NCBI GenBank assembly: GCA_007115705.1
Contig: QXEO01001565.1
Span: forward strand, 1,882,960-1,946,959
From: Dactylis glomerata
Taxonomy: Eukaryota; Streptophyta; Magnoliopsida; Poales; Poaceae
Length of the DNA stretch: 64,000 nucleotides
Reading direction: 5' to 3'
Part shown: piece by piece, positions 36,915 to 46,900 of the stretch
How positions within the stretch are numbered: the stretch's first letter is position 1
Layout: the number at the start of each line of letters is the position of its first letter
Program-made: the position numbers and the translations under genes
The notes under the pieces: model-generated
Seen by the model: the letters and a program-made list of their open reading frames with translations, nothing else
What the model was told of the DNA's origin: nothing
Databases searched by the model: none

Positions 36915-37918
36915 GGCAGCTCTTGGGCTATAGGTTTGATGGTATTGACCAACCTAGAGGTGCCCACTTGCATCTTGACACTACAGAGTAAAACAAGAGG
37001 AGGATCCAATGCCTCTATGGTCCCGGGGGCAAAGCGGGAGAGATTGCAAATCTCCTTCCCCTTTATGATATTCTGCTTCGGATGTTTTGTGCCAACATTG
37101 CTCCAAGTGGGGGTAACAATGACTCAATTAGAGGTGGACTTGTGCATCTTCTCCACCATGACCGTCTTGTCTTTGAGGCCGGTAGGGAGTGTGAAGGGAT
37201 GGAAATTGCTGTGATGTACTTTATCTTCTCGGAGATGAAGATTGCTATGCTTGACAAGATGATTCCTCCTTATGCTCCGTTCATCATGAGGCTTATCATT
37301 GACAAGGGCATTGAAGGAGACTTTGAGATTGAGGAAGATTTTCTCGGTGAAGATATGGAAGCCCATAAGCTCAACAAGCTCTACAAGAAGACCGCTCACT
37401 TGTTGCCTAGCACCTCAAGTGCTTTCCCTCCTTCAAGTGATGAGTTGGGTGGCAACCGCTATGCTAGTGGTTGTAGGAGGAAGAATGCGGATCCACCAAG
37501 TGGTGGGATGGGGCAAGAAATGAAGAAGCTCAAGTGGTGGCAACGAGCTTTGTTTTGCATGAACAATGATGTGCGCCAAACTCAATACAAGGATTATGTG
37601 GACCACAAGCACATCCACAAGAAGCAACGGGATTTGGATGCTCGGTTGAGGGTTGTGGAGAAGGGCAAGGGGGCTAGCACTCAAGAAGAGTACCAAGAGC
37701 AAGACAAGTCCGAGGACACCTTCTCCTTTGGCAAGTGGAATGAGGGCTCATCTTTTGATTGGAAGGAATTGGCCGAAGTTACCTCCAAGGGCAAGGAAGC
37801 CAATGAAGAAGAAGATGAGGAAGCAGATGGAGACAAAGATGAAGAAGATGATGATGATGGAGATGACGATGGAGATGAAGATGAGGAAGATGAGGACTTT
37901 GACGCCTTTGAGGATTGA

Positions 37919-38402
37919 TCTTGTGGTGTTTTCTCCCTTTTTGGCGTCTTGATGCCAAAGGGGGAGAAGTCCTATTTGCATGTGTTTCCATTTGGATTTG
38001 AGTTGGTTTCCATTTGGATTTGGTCGGGTCACAAGCTCTTATCGTTTGCTTGCTTGTGTCCCATTGTTGAACTCTAGTTTGGATTATCTACTACTATGTG
38101 TTGAACTATGTGCTATTATATGTGTAGTAGACTTATTTACGTTTATCTTTGTTGATCCTACTTGCTATATTCTTGTCATATTTTATATGCTTGTTAATTA
38201 TGTGCTATATAATGATCATATATTATGTGCACATATGGATCACTTTATAAAATCTAGGGGGAGTTCTTCTTGTTTATGTGCCTTTGTATTCAAATACAAA
38301 ATTTAAAATAGGGCACATAGCAAGGGGGAGCTCCGTCTATATTTTATATCGTTTGAACATGCAAAATTATGTATTGTCATCAAACACTAAAAAGGGGGAG
38401 AT
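37919..38402 (+). other. Copia-1 3' non-coding region with repeated polypurine tracts
   Basis: Several AAGGGGGAG-type tracts occur at about 37958-37967, 38257-38265, 38320-38328 and finally 38388-38402, the last directly before the LTR. Multiple PPT-like motifs are a known Sirevirus trait. Confidence 0.75.
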
Positions 38403-39529
38403 TGAAAGAGCATTTCCCACCTATTTGATTTTGGCGTTTGTTAACAATACATTATCTATTAATGTGGTGATTATTCTTTGCAGGATTTTTTTATATTCTT
38501 GCACAAGATATTGGGTTTCCTATATTATAATTGATAATAATCATTGCTCAAAGGAAATTCAAGAGGTGATGGTTTTTATAAGCTCGGGAAGATGATTATT
38601 TTGTATTTTGGCTGAGAAGGCCAGATATAGCCGGACCCCAGGCCGGCTTTAGCCGGACTGCCCAGATTTTGGGGTGAAAACCCCTCTGTCGCAAACCGGC
38701 TATTTGTCCGGCTATTTCCAGCCAGGGGCGGATTTTTTAGGCCGGCTATAGCCGGTATGGAGGCCGGCTTTAGCCGGTGTGGCCGGCTATAGCCGGACTT
38801 AACTCCGGCTTTAGCCGGACTTTCCTGGCAGCCAACGGTCAGATTTTTTGGGGGGGGGGTATAAATACCCCCTCCTTCTTCCCCAATGAGCTGCTCATCC
38901 CAAGCTTGAAAAACACCATTTTGGAGCCACAAAATTCACAAGATCTCCCCCCTCAACCCACCAAAGCTCTTGATCTTTGGAGAATCGAAGGAGGAGGCCT
39001 TGATCTACATCCTCACCGAAGCGATTTACTTTCCCCTCTCATTTGCTTGAGGGCCCTTGTGTCTTGGGTTCCCTTGTGTCCCTAGACCTTGATTTGTGTA
39101 TTTGATATCTTGCTACTTGTTGTTTGACAGCATTGTGTTGTGCTTGGGAGCCTCCAATTCGGTTGTGGATGCGTGCCCCAAGATTGTAAAGGTCGGAAGC
39201 TTGCACCGGATATTAGGGTGAGCCTTTGTGGCATTGGTTAGGCCTTTGTGGCAACCACACCTCTCCAACATAGACGTATTTCCCCTAAAAAGGAAGGAAC
39301 TACGGGAATTACATCCGTGTCTCCGTGTGCTCCACTCTCGATTACCTCTATCCTTTATTGCCTTTATATATTGTATCTTGCTTAGCTTGCTAGTTGTCAT
39401 ATAGTTAAATTCACCCTAGTTGCATATCTAGAGAATTTACCTTTTGTGTCAAGCCTAAATTGAAAAAGAATTAAAATTTGAGTAGCACCTATTCACCCCC
39501 CCCCTCTAGGTGCCCTTACGATCCGTTCA
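38403..39529 (+). repeat. 3' LTR of Copia-1
   Basis: About 1127 bp, TGAAAGAGC...GATCCGTTCA. Palindrome cluster at about 38618-38822, TATA box TATAAATA at 38860-38867. One extra palindrome unit and a ~60 bp deletion distinguish it from the 5' LTR. Confidence 0.9.
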
Positions 39530-40302
39530 ACTTGGACTGCCAAACCTCGAGCGCTTTGGTCGGGCCCTGCGTCTGAGATGGCCTTGGCTTCAATGGACTG
39601 ACCTAGACAGGCCTTGGGTGGGATCCCAGCTTCCGTGCAACAAGAAAGATATGGCACTCTTTCGTGCATCTACTACCATTACCCTCGGCGACGGAAATAA
39701 GGCCCTTTTCTGGCAAGACAACTGGTCTGGCAAGGGAAGACTCCGCGACATTGCCCCTGATCTATACAAAATTGCCTCCCGGAAGAAAAGGTTGGTCGCT
39801 AAGGAAATTCATAATGACAATTGGATCACGTCTGTCTCCCGCCTAAACTCCGTGGAACAGCTTCGGGATTTCACCTTGGTTGCCTCCATCCTTGCTGAGG
39901 TCACCCTTGGCCCCCTGCAACCCGACTCCATCTCCTGGCTCTGGACGACTCATGGCTGCTAGTATGCTAAGTCCGTCTATAAGGCTCAGTTCATAGGAAG
40001 TTTCTCCCGGTTCCCAACGTCAAAAATCTGGAAGGCCTATGCAGAACCCAAGTGCACCATGTTCTCATGGCTTGTCCTTCATGGCAAGATTTTAACTGCG
40101 GACAGGCTTGCAGTCAGGGGATGGCCTCATGATCCCACTTTCCACCTTTGCCTTCGTGCCCTAGAGACTGCATGCCACTTTTGCAAGGACTGTCCGTTCA
40201 CCTCCCAAGTCTGGAACCTTGTGCATGCTTGGTCCCTAGATGTCTGCCCGCAGGCCCTTAACCCCGGAATCCACCCATCCATGAATGACTGGTGGGACTG
40301 CC
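39530..40302 (+). pseudogene. LINE pseudogene, right part (RT C-terminus and zf-RVT)
   Basis: Continues the LINE frame after Copia-1: 'LPNLERFGRALRLRWPWLQW', 'LGDGNKALFWQDNWSGKG', then, after a stop in 'THGC*YAKS', the reverse-transcriptase zinc-binding region with 'KCTMFSWLVLHGKILTADRL', 'CHFCKDCPFTSQVWNL' and 'MNDWWDC'. It stops abruptly there: no 3' UTR or poly(A) is present before Harbinger sequence. A later deletion must have removed the LINE 3' end. Confidence 0.85.
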
Positions 40303-41488
40303 CTCAATGAGGAAAATGAGGCCTACATGCCTCAATGGAGGGGCTCCATGAAGGGGCGAGCGGCCAATCTGGACCGTAACCGGGAGAACGGCCACGTGGA
40401 GCTCTACGTCGACTACTTCCACCCGGAAACGGCGTTGTACCAAAACTATTTTTGACGCCGTTTTCGGATGTCAAGGAAGTTATTTGGGCGAATTATTGAA
40501 GGTGTTCGCCTCCACGATCCATATTTCAGATGCAAGCCGGATGCCACAGGTAAACTTGTCTTCTCTTCATATCAGAAATGCCCGGCCGCTATACGAATGC
40601 TTTCTTATGGAGTAGCCAGAGATCTTGTTGATGAGTACATGTGCATGAGCGAGTCTACATGCATTGAGGCCATGTACATTTTTTGTCGAGCTATCATTTC
40701 GGTCTTCGGCGAAGTATTTGCGAGACGGCTGTTGTCCATCAACAAGAAGAGGGGGTTTCCCGGTATGCTTGGAAGCATAGATTGTATGCATTGGGAGTGG
40801 AAGAACTGCCATTTTGCATGGCATGGGCAGTGTTCAGGTCACGCTGAGGGCTGCACGGTCATACTTGAGGCCGTTGCTAGCCAAAATCTATGGATTTGGC
40901 ATTCCTTTTTCGGAATAGCAGGGTCTCATAATGATATCAACGTCCTCCAGTGATCCCTGTATTTTCTAGGCTTGCGGAAGGCAATGCCTCATCGGTGAGC
41001 TATGATATTATGTGCCATACATACACAAAGGGTTATTACTTAGTTGATGGTATCTATCCGGAGTGGCATGTTTTTGTGAAGACACATCTTAATCCCACTG
41101 AGGAGAAATATAGTCGGTTTGCGAAAGAACAAGAGGCTTGTCAGAAAGATGTGGAGCGAGCATTTGGTGTTCTTCAGTCTCGTTCGTCACCCAGCTAAGC
41201 AATGGAGTGTTCAGCAGATGTGGGAGGTCATGACTGCTTGTGTGATCATACACAACATGATCGTTGAGGAGGAGCGTGATGATAGTGTCTATGATCAGGG
41301 GTGGGATTTTCAGGGTAAGTTGGTTGCTGCAAACCCTATACCGGCTTTTTCCAAGAATTTCTCCATACACACATCATGAGATTCAAGATTGGGCAACCCA
41401 CCTCGTCCTCCATGAAGATTTGGTGAATCATATTTGGATTCATGCGGGAAACAACCCCTTGACCAACCCTCGAAACAACCCAGTTTGA
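40303..41488 (+). pseudogene. PIF/Harbinger transposase pseudogene (DDE_Tnp_4 / plant transposon protein)
   Basis: Reads 'EENEAYMPQWRGSMKGR', 'RMSRKLFGRIIEGVRLHDPY', 'KRGFPGMLGSIDCMHWEWKN' (first catalytic Asp, about 40780), 'GIAGSHNDINVL' (second Asp, about 40933), 'GYYLVDGIYPEWHVFVKT' and 'KDVERAFGVLQSR' (catalytic Glu, about 41154), so the full DDE order is present. It is broken by a TGA in 'QNYF*RRFRMS', a shift and stop after 'INVLQ', and another shift after 'FGVLQSR'. Such transposases, with ORF1, cut and paste Harbinger DNA at 3 bp targets. The 5' part is missing at the LINE junction. Confidence 0.88.
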
Positions 41489-41738
41489 ATTTTTTTAGAT
41501 TTTAATTAATTATATTGTAAAACATTTGAATTACTTGTTTGCAAACTATTTGTAATGTATCTTGCAGTATTTTAAGATTTTATTGTAATCTATTTTTATT
41601 CGTAAACTATAAATAAAAGGAGAGAAAACTGATCACTGTTAAGTCGCTCGTCTGGCTTTTAGACTTTTAGCACCGTACGTACAGGAAAAGGCACTTCACC
41701 AAATACACTAAAAGTCAAGGAACAGCTAGCTGGAAGTA
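41489..41738. other. Harbinger tail and 3' flank of the DAO-like gene
   Basis: A/T-rich, no ORF. It serves as the intergenic space between the plus-strand Harbinger remnant and the minus-strand dioxygenase gene; the 3' UTR and poly(A) signals of the latter should be in it. No Harbinger inverted repeat was identified. Confidence 0.5.
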
Positions 41739-42798
41739 TCACGCGGCCAACCGGGCCAGGGCCTCGCCGGCATGCTCCCTTGTAGACTGCCGAAGCCGCC
41801 GGTAGTCGTCGTAGCCGAAAGTCCTGAACCGGCGCCGCCGCTCGGCGGTCACGAACGCGTCCGGCGCGCGCACGCAGTCGTCCTTGGGCGCGAGCATGAA
41901 GAGCGCGATGGAGACGCGCGGCACCGCCGCCACGCACTGCACGCGGTGCCTCACGTTGTGAAGCGCCCCGTTGCTCCACGCCTACACCAAACACGACGGG
42001 ATCGATCAAACGCAGAAGCGAGAAGGAGCAAATCCGGTGGTGCTGTCGTACAGTACTGTACCGTGGCGACGTCTCCAAGGTTGACGAGGAAGGTGCCCGG
42101 GAGGGGATCCACGGCCGCGAACTCGCCGGTGTCCGGGTCCGCCACCTCGAGCCCGCCGACGCAGTCGTCCTCGTGGAGCACCGTCAGGAAGCCGGAGTCG
42201 GTGTGGACCTGCACGCCGGCCTTCCCCACGGTGTCCGGCGTGTAGTTGTACCTGTTGATGCGGAACTGGCACGGCCAGTCCCGGAACGAGCCCTCCGCCT
42301 CCTCCAGCCCGAGGCTCGCGCCCAGCTTCGCCGCGACGTCCACGATCAGCTCGTGCGTCTTCTCGGCGTATCTCCGAACCGTCTCCCTGCACACGGAGCT
42401 CATGAATCTCGTAACGGTTGACAGCAAGAAATCAAGCTAATCATTTGTGGTTACACGTGTTCCACACACCTGATGTGCGGCGGCGCGTCGAGGGAAGCGC
42501 AGAAGGCGTCGACGGCGGCGGGGGACGCGGCGTCGTAGAGGCCGAACGCCTCGTACAGCGGGTTGATGTCGCTCGGCGCGACGTAGCCGCTGCCGGAGAT
42601 AACGTCGGCGTTGCGGCGCTTGGCGTCGTCGGGGAGGTCGAACAGGGCGCGCACGGCGGCCTTCATGTCGACCTGGAGCGCGCGCGGCACGCCGTGGCCG
42701 GTCACGCGGAAGCAGCCCAGGCGCCGGGCCGCGTCCCGCAGCCGCGCGGCCTCCGCCGGCGACGCGAGCCGCAGGTCGATGATCGGGATCTCTGGCAT
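41739..42798 (-). CDS. DAO: 2-oxoglutarate/Fe(II) dioxygenase, DAO-like (auxin oxidation), 298 aa
   Basis: Three exons: 42798-42470, 42386-42062, 41981-41739, with GT-AG introns of 83 and 80 bp, joining to 298 aa plus TGA. DAO enzymes are cytosolic and oxidise indole-3-acetic acid to 2-oxo-IAA using 2-oxoglutarate, O2 and Fe(II). Residues 1-110 are the DIOX_N domain ('GHGVP' at 34-38, 'RALFDLPDDAKRRNADV'). The 2OG-Fe(II) oxygenase domain has the metal triad H171, D173 ('QVHTDSGFL') and H230 ('NVRHRV'), plus the 2OG-binding R240-x-S242 ('PRVSIALF'). 'WPCQFRINRYNYT' and 'RVQCVAAVPRVSIA' match rice DAO closely. Exons are GC-rich as usual in grasses. No disabling change is seen. Substrate is inferred from similarity; a near relative with another substrate cannot be excluded. 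Confidence 0.9.
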
Positions 42799-43058
42799 CT
42801 TCGCTGCTGCTGCCTTGAATCGTCTGGCGCGTCCGGGTTTTATGCACGGGATTTGCGCTTGTACGCCATGGCGAGGACAGTCGACAGTGTAGTGACTTGC
42901 CGCTGGGTTGGTCGGGGAGCGAAAGCAACGGAGATTTTGAGGAGAACTTGGGCACGCACATTATATCGGCACATGGCGTATATCTTGAAGGTACGATGTC
43001 CCTTCTTTGTCTTCGCAACGGACAAAGCGAACGATAACACCATGACGGAGACACCACG
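42799..43058 (-). promoter_or_regulatory. Short upstream region of the DAO-like gene
   Basis: Only 260 bp separate the ATG from the Retand-2 LTR. On the minus strand a GATATAATG box is at about 42955-42966 and a CATAAAAC box at about 42836-42845. The first gives a plausible ~125-nt leader. Anything further upstream has been displaced by the Gypsy insertion. Confidence 0.5.
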
Positions 43059-43987
43059 TGTCGGGGGATGACCCCTGGTAGGGTCAAGAGGCTAGAAAGA
43101 TACAAGAGCTATGATTGGCTTTATGCCGATTGATCAAGAAAGGGTCTGGCCGGGATATAAGGGCATAGGCTGGGCCGGGGTATATGCGTATCCCGGCTGA
43201 TACTTGGATATGGCGGATTAACCGGAATACTGACTGAGGAGTGCCGGCATATACTCAGATATGCCGGTCTATCTATTTTGATGTGTTGTGCAGGAATAGG
43301 GAGGCCGGATTACCCGACTCTCATGGGTCGTTGGTACGGCATATGTGTCCAGGGTATGGCCAACGGTCGTATCAGGGATACAGAAGTCAGCTAAGATGTC
43401 GTGTCCCTACAATCAAGGAAGAAAACATCCAGACATGGTAGGAGAGTGTTGTGGCAGGGTACACAGTGGTGGTCTACCTACCCTCACTGTGTACAAGTAC
43501 AGAGCTTATCTCACTAAGGTAAGGTCACAGTTCAAGAGGTACAAGGTACAGGGATATGAAGTCCCATCGGGAGCAATCAGGGAGGAAGTCAAGGGTCGTT
43601 GCCTTCGTCAGCAAGTCCTATTTGGAGTGTAGCCCGTGTCTTCTGGTCTCTTATGACCGTTGTAACCCTGGCCACCACTATATAAGGTGGCATAGGGAGC
43701 CCTAGCAAAGGTTTGGTCACTCTGTGTTCCTACACTTAGTAGTTCATCTTCCTCCTCTAGCAGAGAGCTTGGAAGCACCATTGTTGTGTACTCCATCGAT
43801 CCAAATATACAACCAAGTAGAGCAGGAGTAGGGGTGTTATCTCCTTACGAGAGCCCCGAACCTGGGTAGATCTGTGTTCCTTTCTGTCGTGCTCTTTAGC
43901 TCGTTCCCCTCTCCCGAATCCTCCAGCATCTAGTTCGGCCCCCCATTTAAGCCATCCTATGGCATATGTTGTTTCACCACGACGACA
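43059..43987 (+). repeat. 5' LTR of Retand-2
   Basis: 929 bp, TGTCGGGGG...CGACGACA, followed after two bases by the primer site. TATA box TATATAAGG at 43679-43687. It lies head-to-head with the DAO-like gene. Confidence 0.8.
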
Positions 43988-46900
43988 TTTGGCGCCCACC
44001 GTGGGGCTGATCGATATGCTGGGCGGAGTGTTTATTCGGACGGGGTCTGTGATAGCAGCTTTAGGAGTGCGCGTGGTCTCTGGCCTCGTCCAGAGGCTAG
44101 GCTCGCTCAGCTTCGTCAGCGACAACGCCGGATGTCTCGGCGGCCGGCCGTTCCCCAGGGATGGCCGGATCATGTCTTTCGGTTCCCACGAGGTGTACGT
44201 GGGGACTGAGAGAGTTTGCAGGGAAAAGGTGCTGGTGGCGTCGGATCCTCCGTCACATCGGTTGGCTCACGCTGGGCGTAGCGCTCGCTCAGTAGAGTCG
44301 GCCGAGGTGATGATGGCCGGCACATCAGTGCCGCCGGCAGAAAATGCCGGCAAAGCAGCAGCAGCGGCCGGAGCTTCTCCCCCGGAGCCGCCGAAGGTCA
44401 AGAGGTCGGCGCGTCCTCCGTTGGAGCGTGCGGAGAACCTGGCCGGCACTTCCGGCGTGCCGGCTAGGGGCGAGGTGCTTCTTCCCATCATTGATCGGCT
44501 TCTTGAGCCGGTGCGATCCGGCGATGATCCGGAGCAAGCAAGGGAGGTCCTGGAGGGATCTTGTCAGGCCCTCGTCGACGAGGCCCTGGCCATGAACCAG
44601 GAGCGCGAACGGTTCAACCGGCAACTCCGTGAGTATGAGGCAGCCCATGGTTTTACTCATGTAGTAACCCGGCCTAGCCGGATAGAAGAGGTTAGAGCTA
44701 GAGGCAGAGATCTTAACACTGAGATAGGAAAAGATGCTAGAGATAAGAGTCATACTGCAACTAGTTCTATACCTAAGGTGATATATAGCTCACCAGTAAA
44801 AAACCTTAGGGCTGCGGCCGAGGTAGCTAAGGATTTACCTTGTTTATCCGACGAAGCACTGCGCGAGCAGCAAGCCCGGCTTAACCAACTTTTGTCTGAA
44901 GCTACCAAGCAGCAGGAGGCCTTTAAGAGGGCAAACCCAGGGGCCGGGGCATCCCAGTACGTTGTGTCGGCGGGAGGTGCCGGCGCGAGGTCGAGGGGCC
45001 AAGCCTCGTCCCCGCATCCCAGCGCCCGGCGTGCCGGAAGTGTGACCTCTGGCCGCCGGGACAAGCAGATCCAGGTGTACGATCCGGCGGTTGCCGGCAA
45101 GCAAGCGATGGTGGAGAAGAATGCCGGCCAAGTCGACAAGTATGTCGGCAACAAGAAGCCCGGCCAGAGTGTGCCGGCCGGGCACGGAGCAGGGGCGGCC
45201 GGTGGTGGCCGGAGTAACAATGCAGCCCGGCGTCAGCAGCAGGGCGCCGGAGGAGCTGCACAGCAGCAAGGTGCAGGTCAACCGGGACATCGAGAGGATG
45301 ATGGGAATTCCGCCCTAGCCAGGGCGGGATATCAGCAGCAAGACCAGCAAGGCCGGCAAACTGATCAGTGCCAGCCGGAGCAGCAGCAGGAGATGATTGC
45401 AGGTCCAATTGCATCCCGGCTTGGACCTCGGTCCTTGGCGGCAAATGATGCACGCTTCAAGCTGGACAAGATTCACCAGTCAGAGATGGTGGAGAGGCAA
45501 GGAGCTCCGGGTTCCAGGTGCTTTGGACCCCGGATTATGGGCGAGCCGGTGCCTTACTTCTTCCAGCTCGCGCGTGGCGCGAGGACATATAATGGCAGTA
45601 CGAAGCCGGAAGATTGGTTGGAGGATTACTCCACAGCGGTGAACATCGCCGGAGGAAACCTCAGATGGGCGGTACGATATGTGTCGCAGATGCTAGAAGG
45701 TCCTGCCAGGATATGGCTGAACAATTTGCCGGCCGGGAGTATCAACGGCTGGATTGATTTCGAAGAGCAGTTTGTGTCAAACTTCACCAGTACATACAAG
45801 AGGCCCAACCGTCCCCAGCAGCTGGCTAACTGCCGGCAGGGAGTGAATGAGACCGACCGTGACTACCTGACCAGGTGGTGCACGTTGCGCAATTCCTGCG
45901 AAGGAGTTAATGAGCAGCAGGCCATCATGTGGTTCGCTCATGGGTGCCGGCATGGCACCATGTTGTGGCAAAAGCTGCAGAGGGAAATGCCGGCCACGTT
46001 GGCCGAAACAATCAAGATCGCTGATAGTTATGCTCTGGGAGATCCCATGCAGCCCAGTCTCGATTCACAAGGACAGGGGCAGACCCAGGGAAACACCAAC
46101 AGCGCCGGGAGACCAGGGCAATACTATCGCACTGATAACCGGAACAAGAGAAGAGATGAAAGGCCGGATCACCGGTATGGGGCAGCACAAGTAGCAGCGG
46201 TGGAGGAAGAGCAAGAGGGCGCCGGCAGTAGCCAGCGTCCGAGATATGAGGGCTATCAGCAGCCTCAGCAGCAACAACCGCAGCAGCAAGCGCAGCCCTT
46301 CCAGAAGAAGAATGTCTGGGTCAACAAGAATGCCGGCGGAGCCGTAGGCCAGAAGAAGCAGTGGCCAAAGTATACAGTGGGATTGGCCATGGACAAGCCT
46401 TGTGTGTTTCACACATTCCAGCCGGGTAAGCCGGCAAATCATTTGACAAGAAATTGTTCATGGTTGGACGACATATTAGCAGGTCGTGCGGGTCCCTGGG
46501 GACCGGCTAGACTATCTGTCCCGGCAGCTCCATCGCCGTTGACAGGTGCAAATACAGTTGCAGTCCCGCCTAGGCCGGTTAATCCCGGGAACCAGAGCAA
46601 CGCCGGAAATGTCGGCGTAAATCAAATAGACCAGAGCTATAATCCGGAATATAATGCCGGAGGCCCAGGAGCTGGCCGGAATGAGTACAAGGAGTACGAT
46701 CAGAGCTACATGGTCTTTGAGACCGAGAGAACAGACAAGCAGAGCTTGTACCGGCGGAGTTTGGAGGTAAACGCCGTTATGTCGGCTGTTCCAAAGATGA
46801 TGCATTGGTCTGACCAGGCCATTGGCTGGGACAGGGCAGATCATCCCAGGATCATGCCAAACCCCGGCGGGTATGCGCTAGTAATGGATCCGACATTTGT

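Larger units (their letters stand above)
24385..37918 (+). pseudogene. Copia-1 extra ORF (Sirevirus 'env-like' position), split and broken
   Basis: Proposed structure: a 10-nt first exon 24385-24394 (ATGGATCAGG|GT), an intron to 24742 (GCTATTCGCAG), then a long exon from 24743 whose frame begins 'GGSRPNRSRYVDPSIGRR'. The frame is interrupted by the Athila-like tandem at 25273 and resumes at 36920, running to TGA at 37916-37918. In-frame stops occur at about 25151, 25172 and 36990, so it is dead. The N-terminal part is Lys-rich and helical; the middle resembles the 'putative plant transposon protein' domain; the C-terminus is a long Asp/Glu-rich tail. I see no signal peptide or clear membrane anchor, so 'env-like' is only positional. 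Confidence 0.6.
16535..39529 (+). mobile_element. Copia-1: Sirevirus (SIRE/Maximus-type) LTR retrotransposon, nested
   Basis: TG...CA LTRs at 16535-17695 and 38403-39529, PBS TGGTATCAGAGC (tRNA-iMet) at 17698, gag, pol, an extra ORF, repeated PPT-like tracts and a final PPT before 38403. It is inserted in a LINE: the bases before (CAGCTGGGCGGACT) and after (CTTGGACTGCCAAAC) rejoin to the LINE phrase 'LQLGGLGLPNLERF', with ACTT duplicated. About 11.6 kb of its 23 kb is a later Athila-like insertion (25273-36914). All coding regions are broken by frameshifts and stops, and the LTRs differ by indels, so it is an old copy. Confidence 0.92.

Noticed and set aside
24743..37918. Calling the Copia-1 extra ORF a true envelope protein
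   Set aside because: No signal peptide, fusion-type segment or clear membrane anchor seen; the acidic tail and plant-transposon-like middle do not support an envelope role.
37082..37918. 278-codon ORF as a host acidic nuclear protein
   Set aside because: It is in frame with the Copia-1 extra ORF once the Athila insertion is removed and stands just before the element's PPTs and LTR.
41772..43071. Several plus-strand ORFs (up to 217 codons) opposite the DAO-like gene
   Set aside because: Shadows of GC-rich exons on the other strand; no motif and no splice logic.
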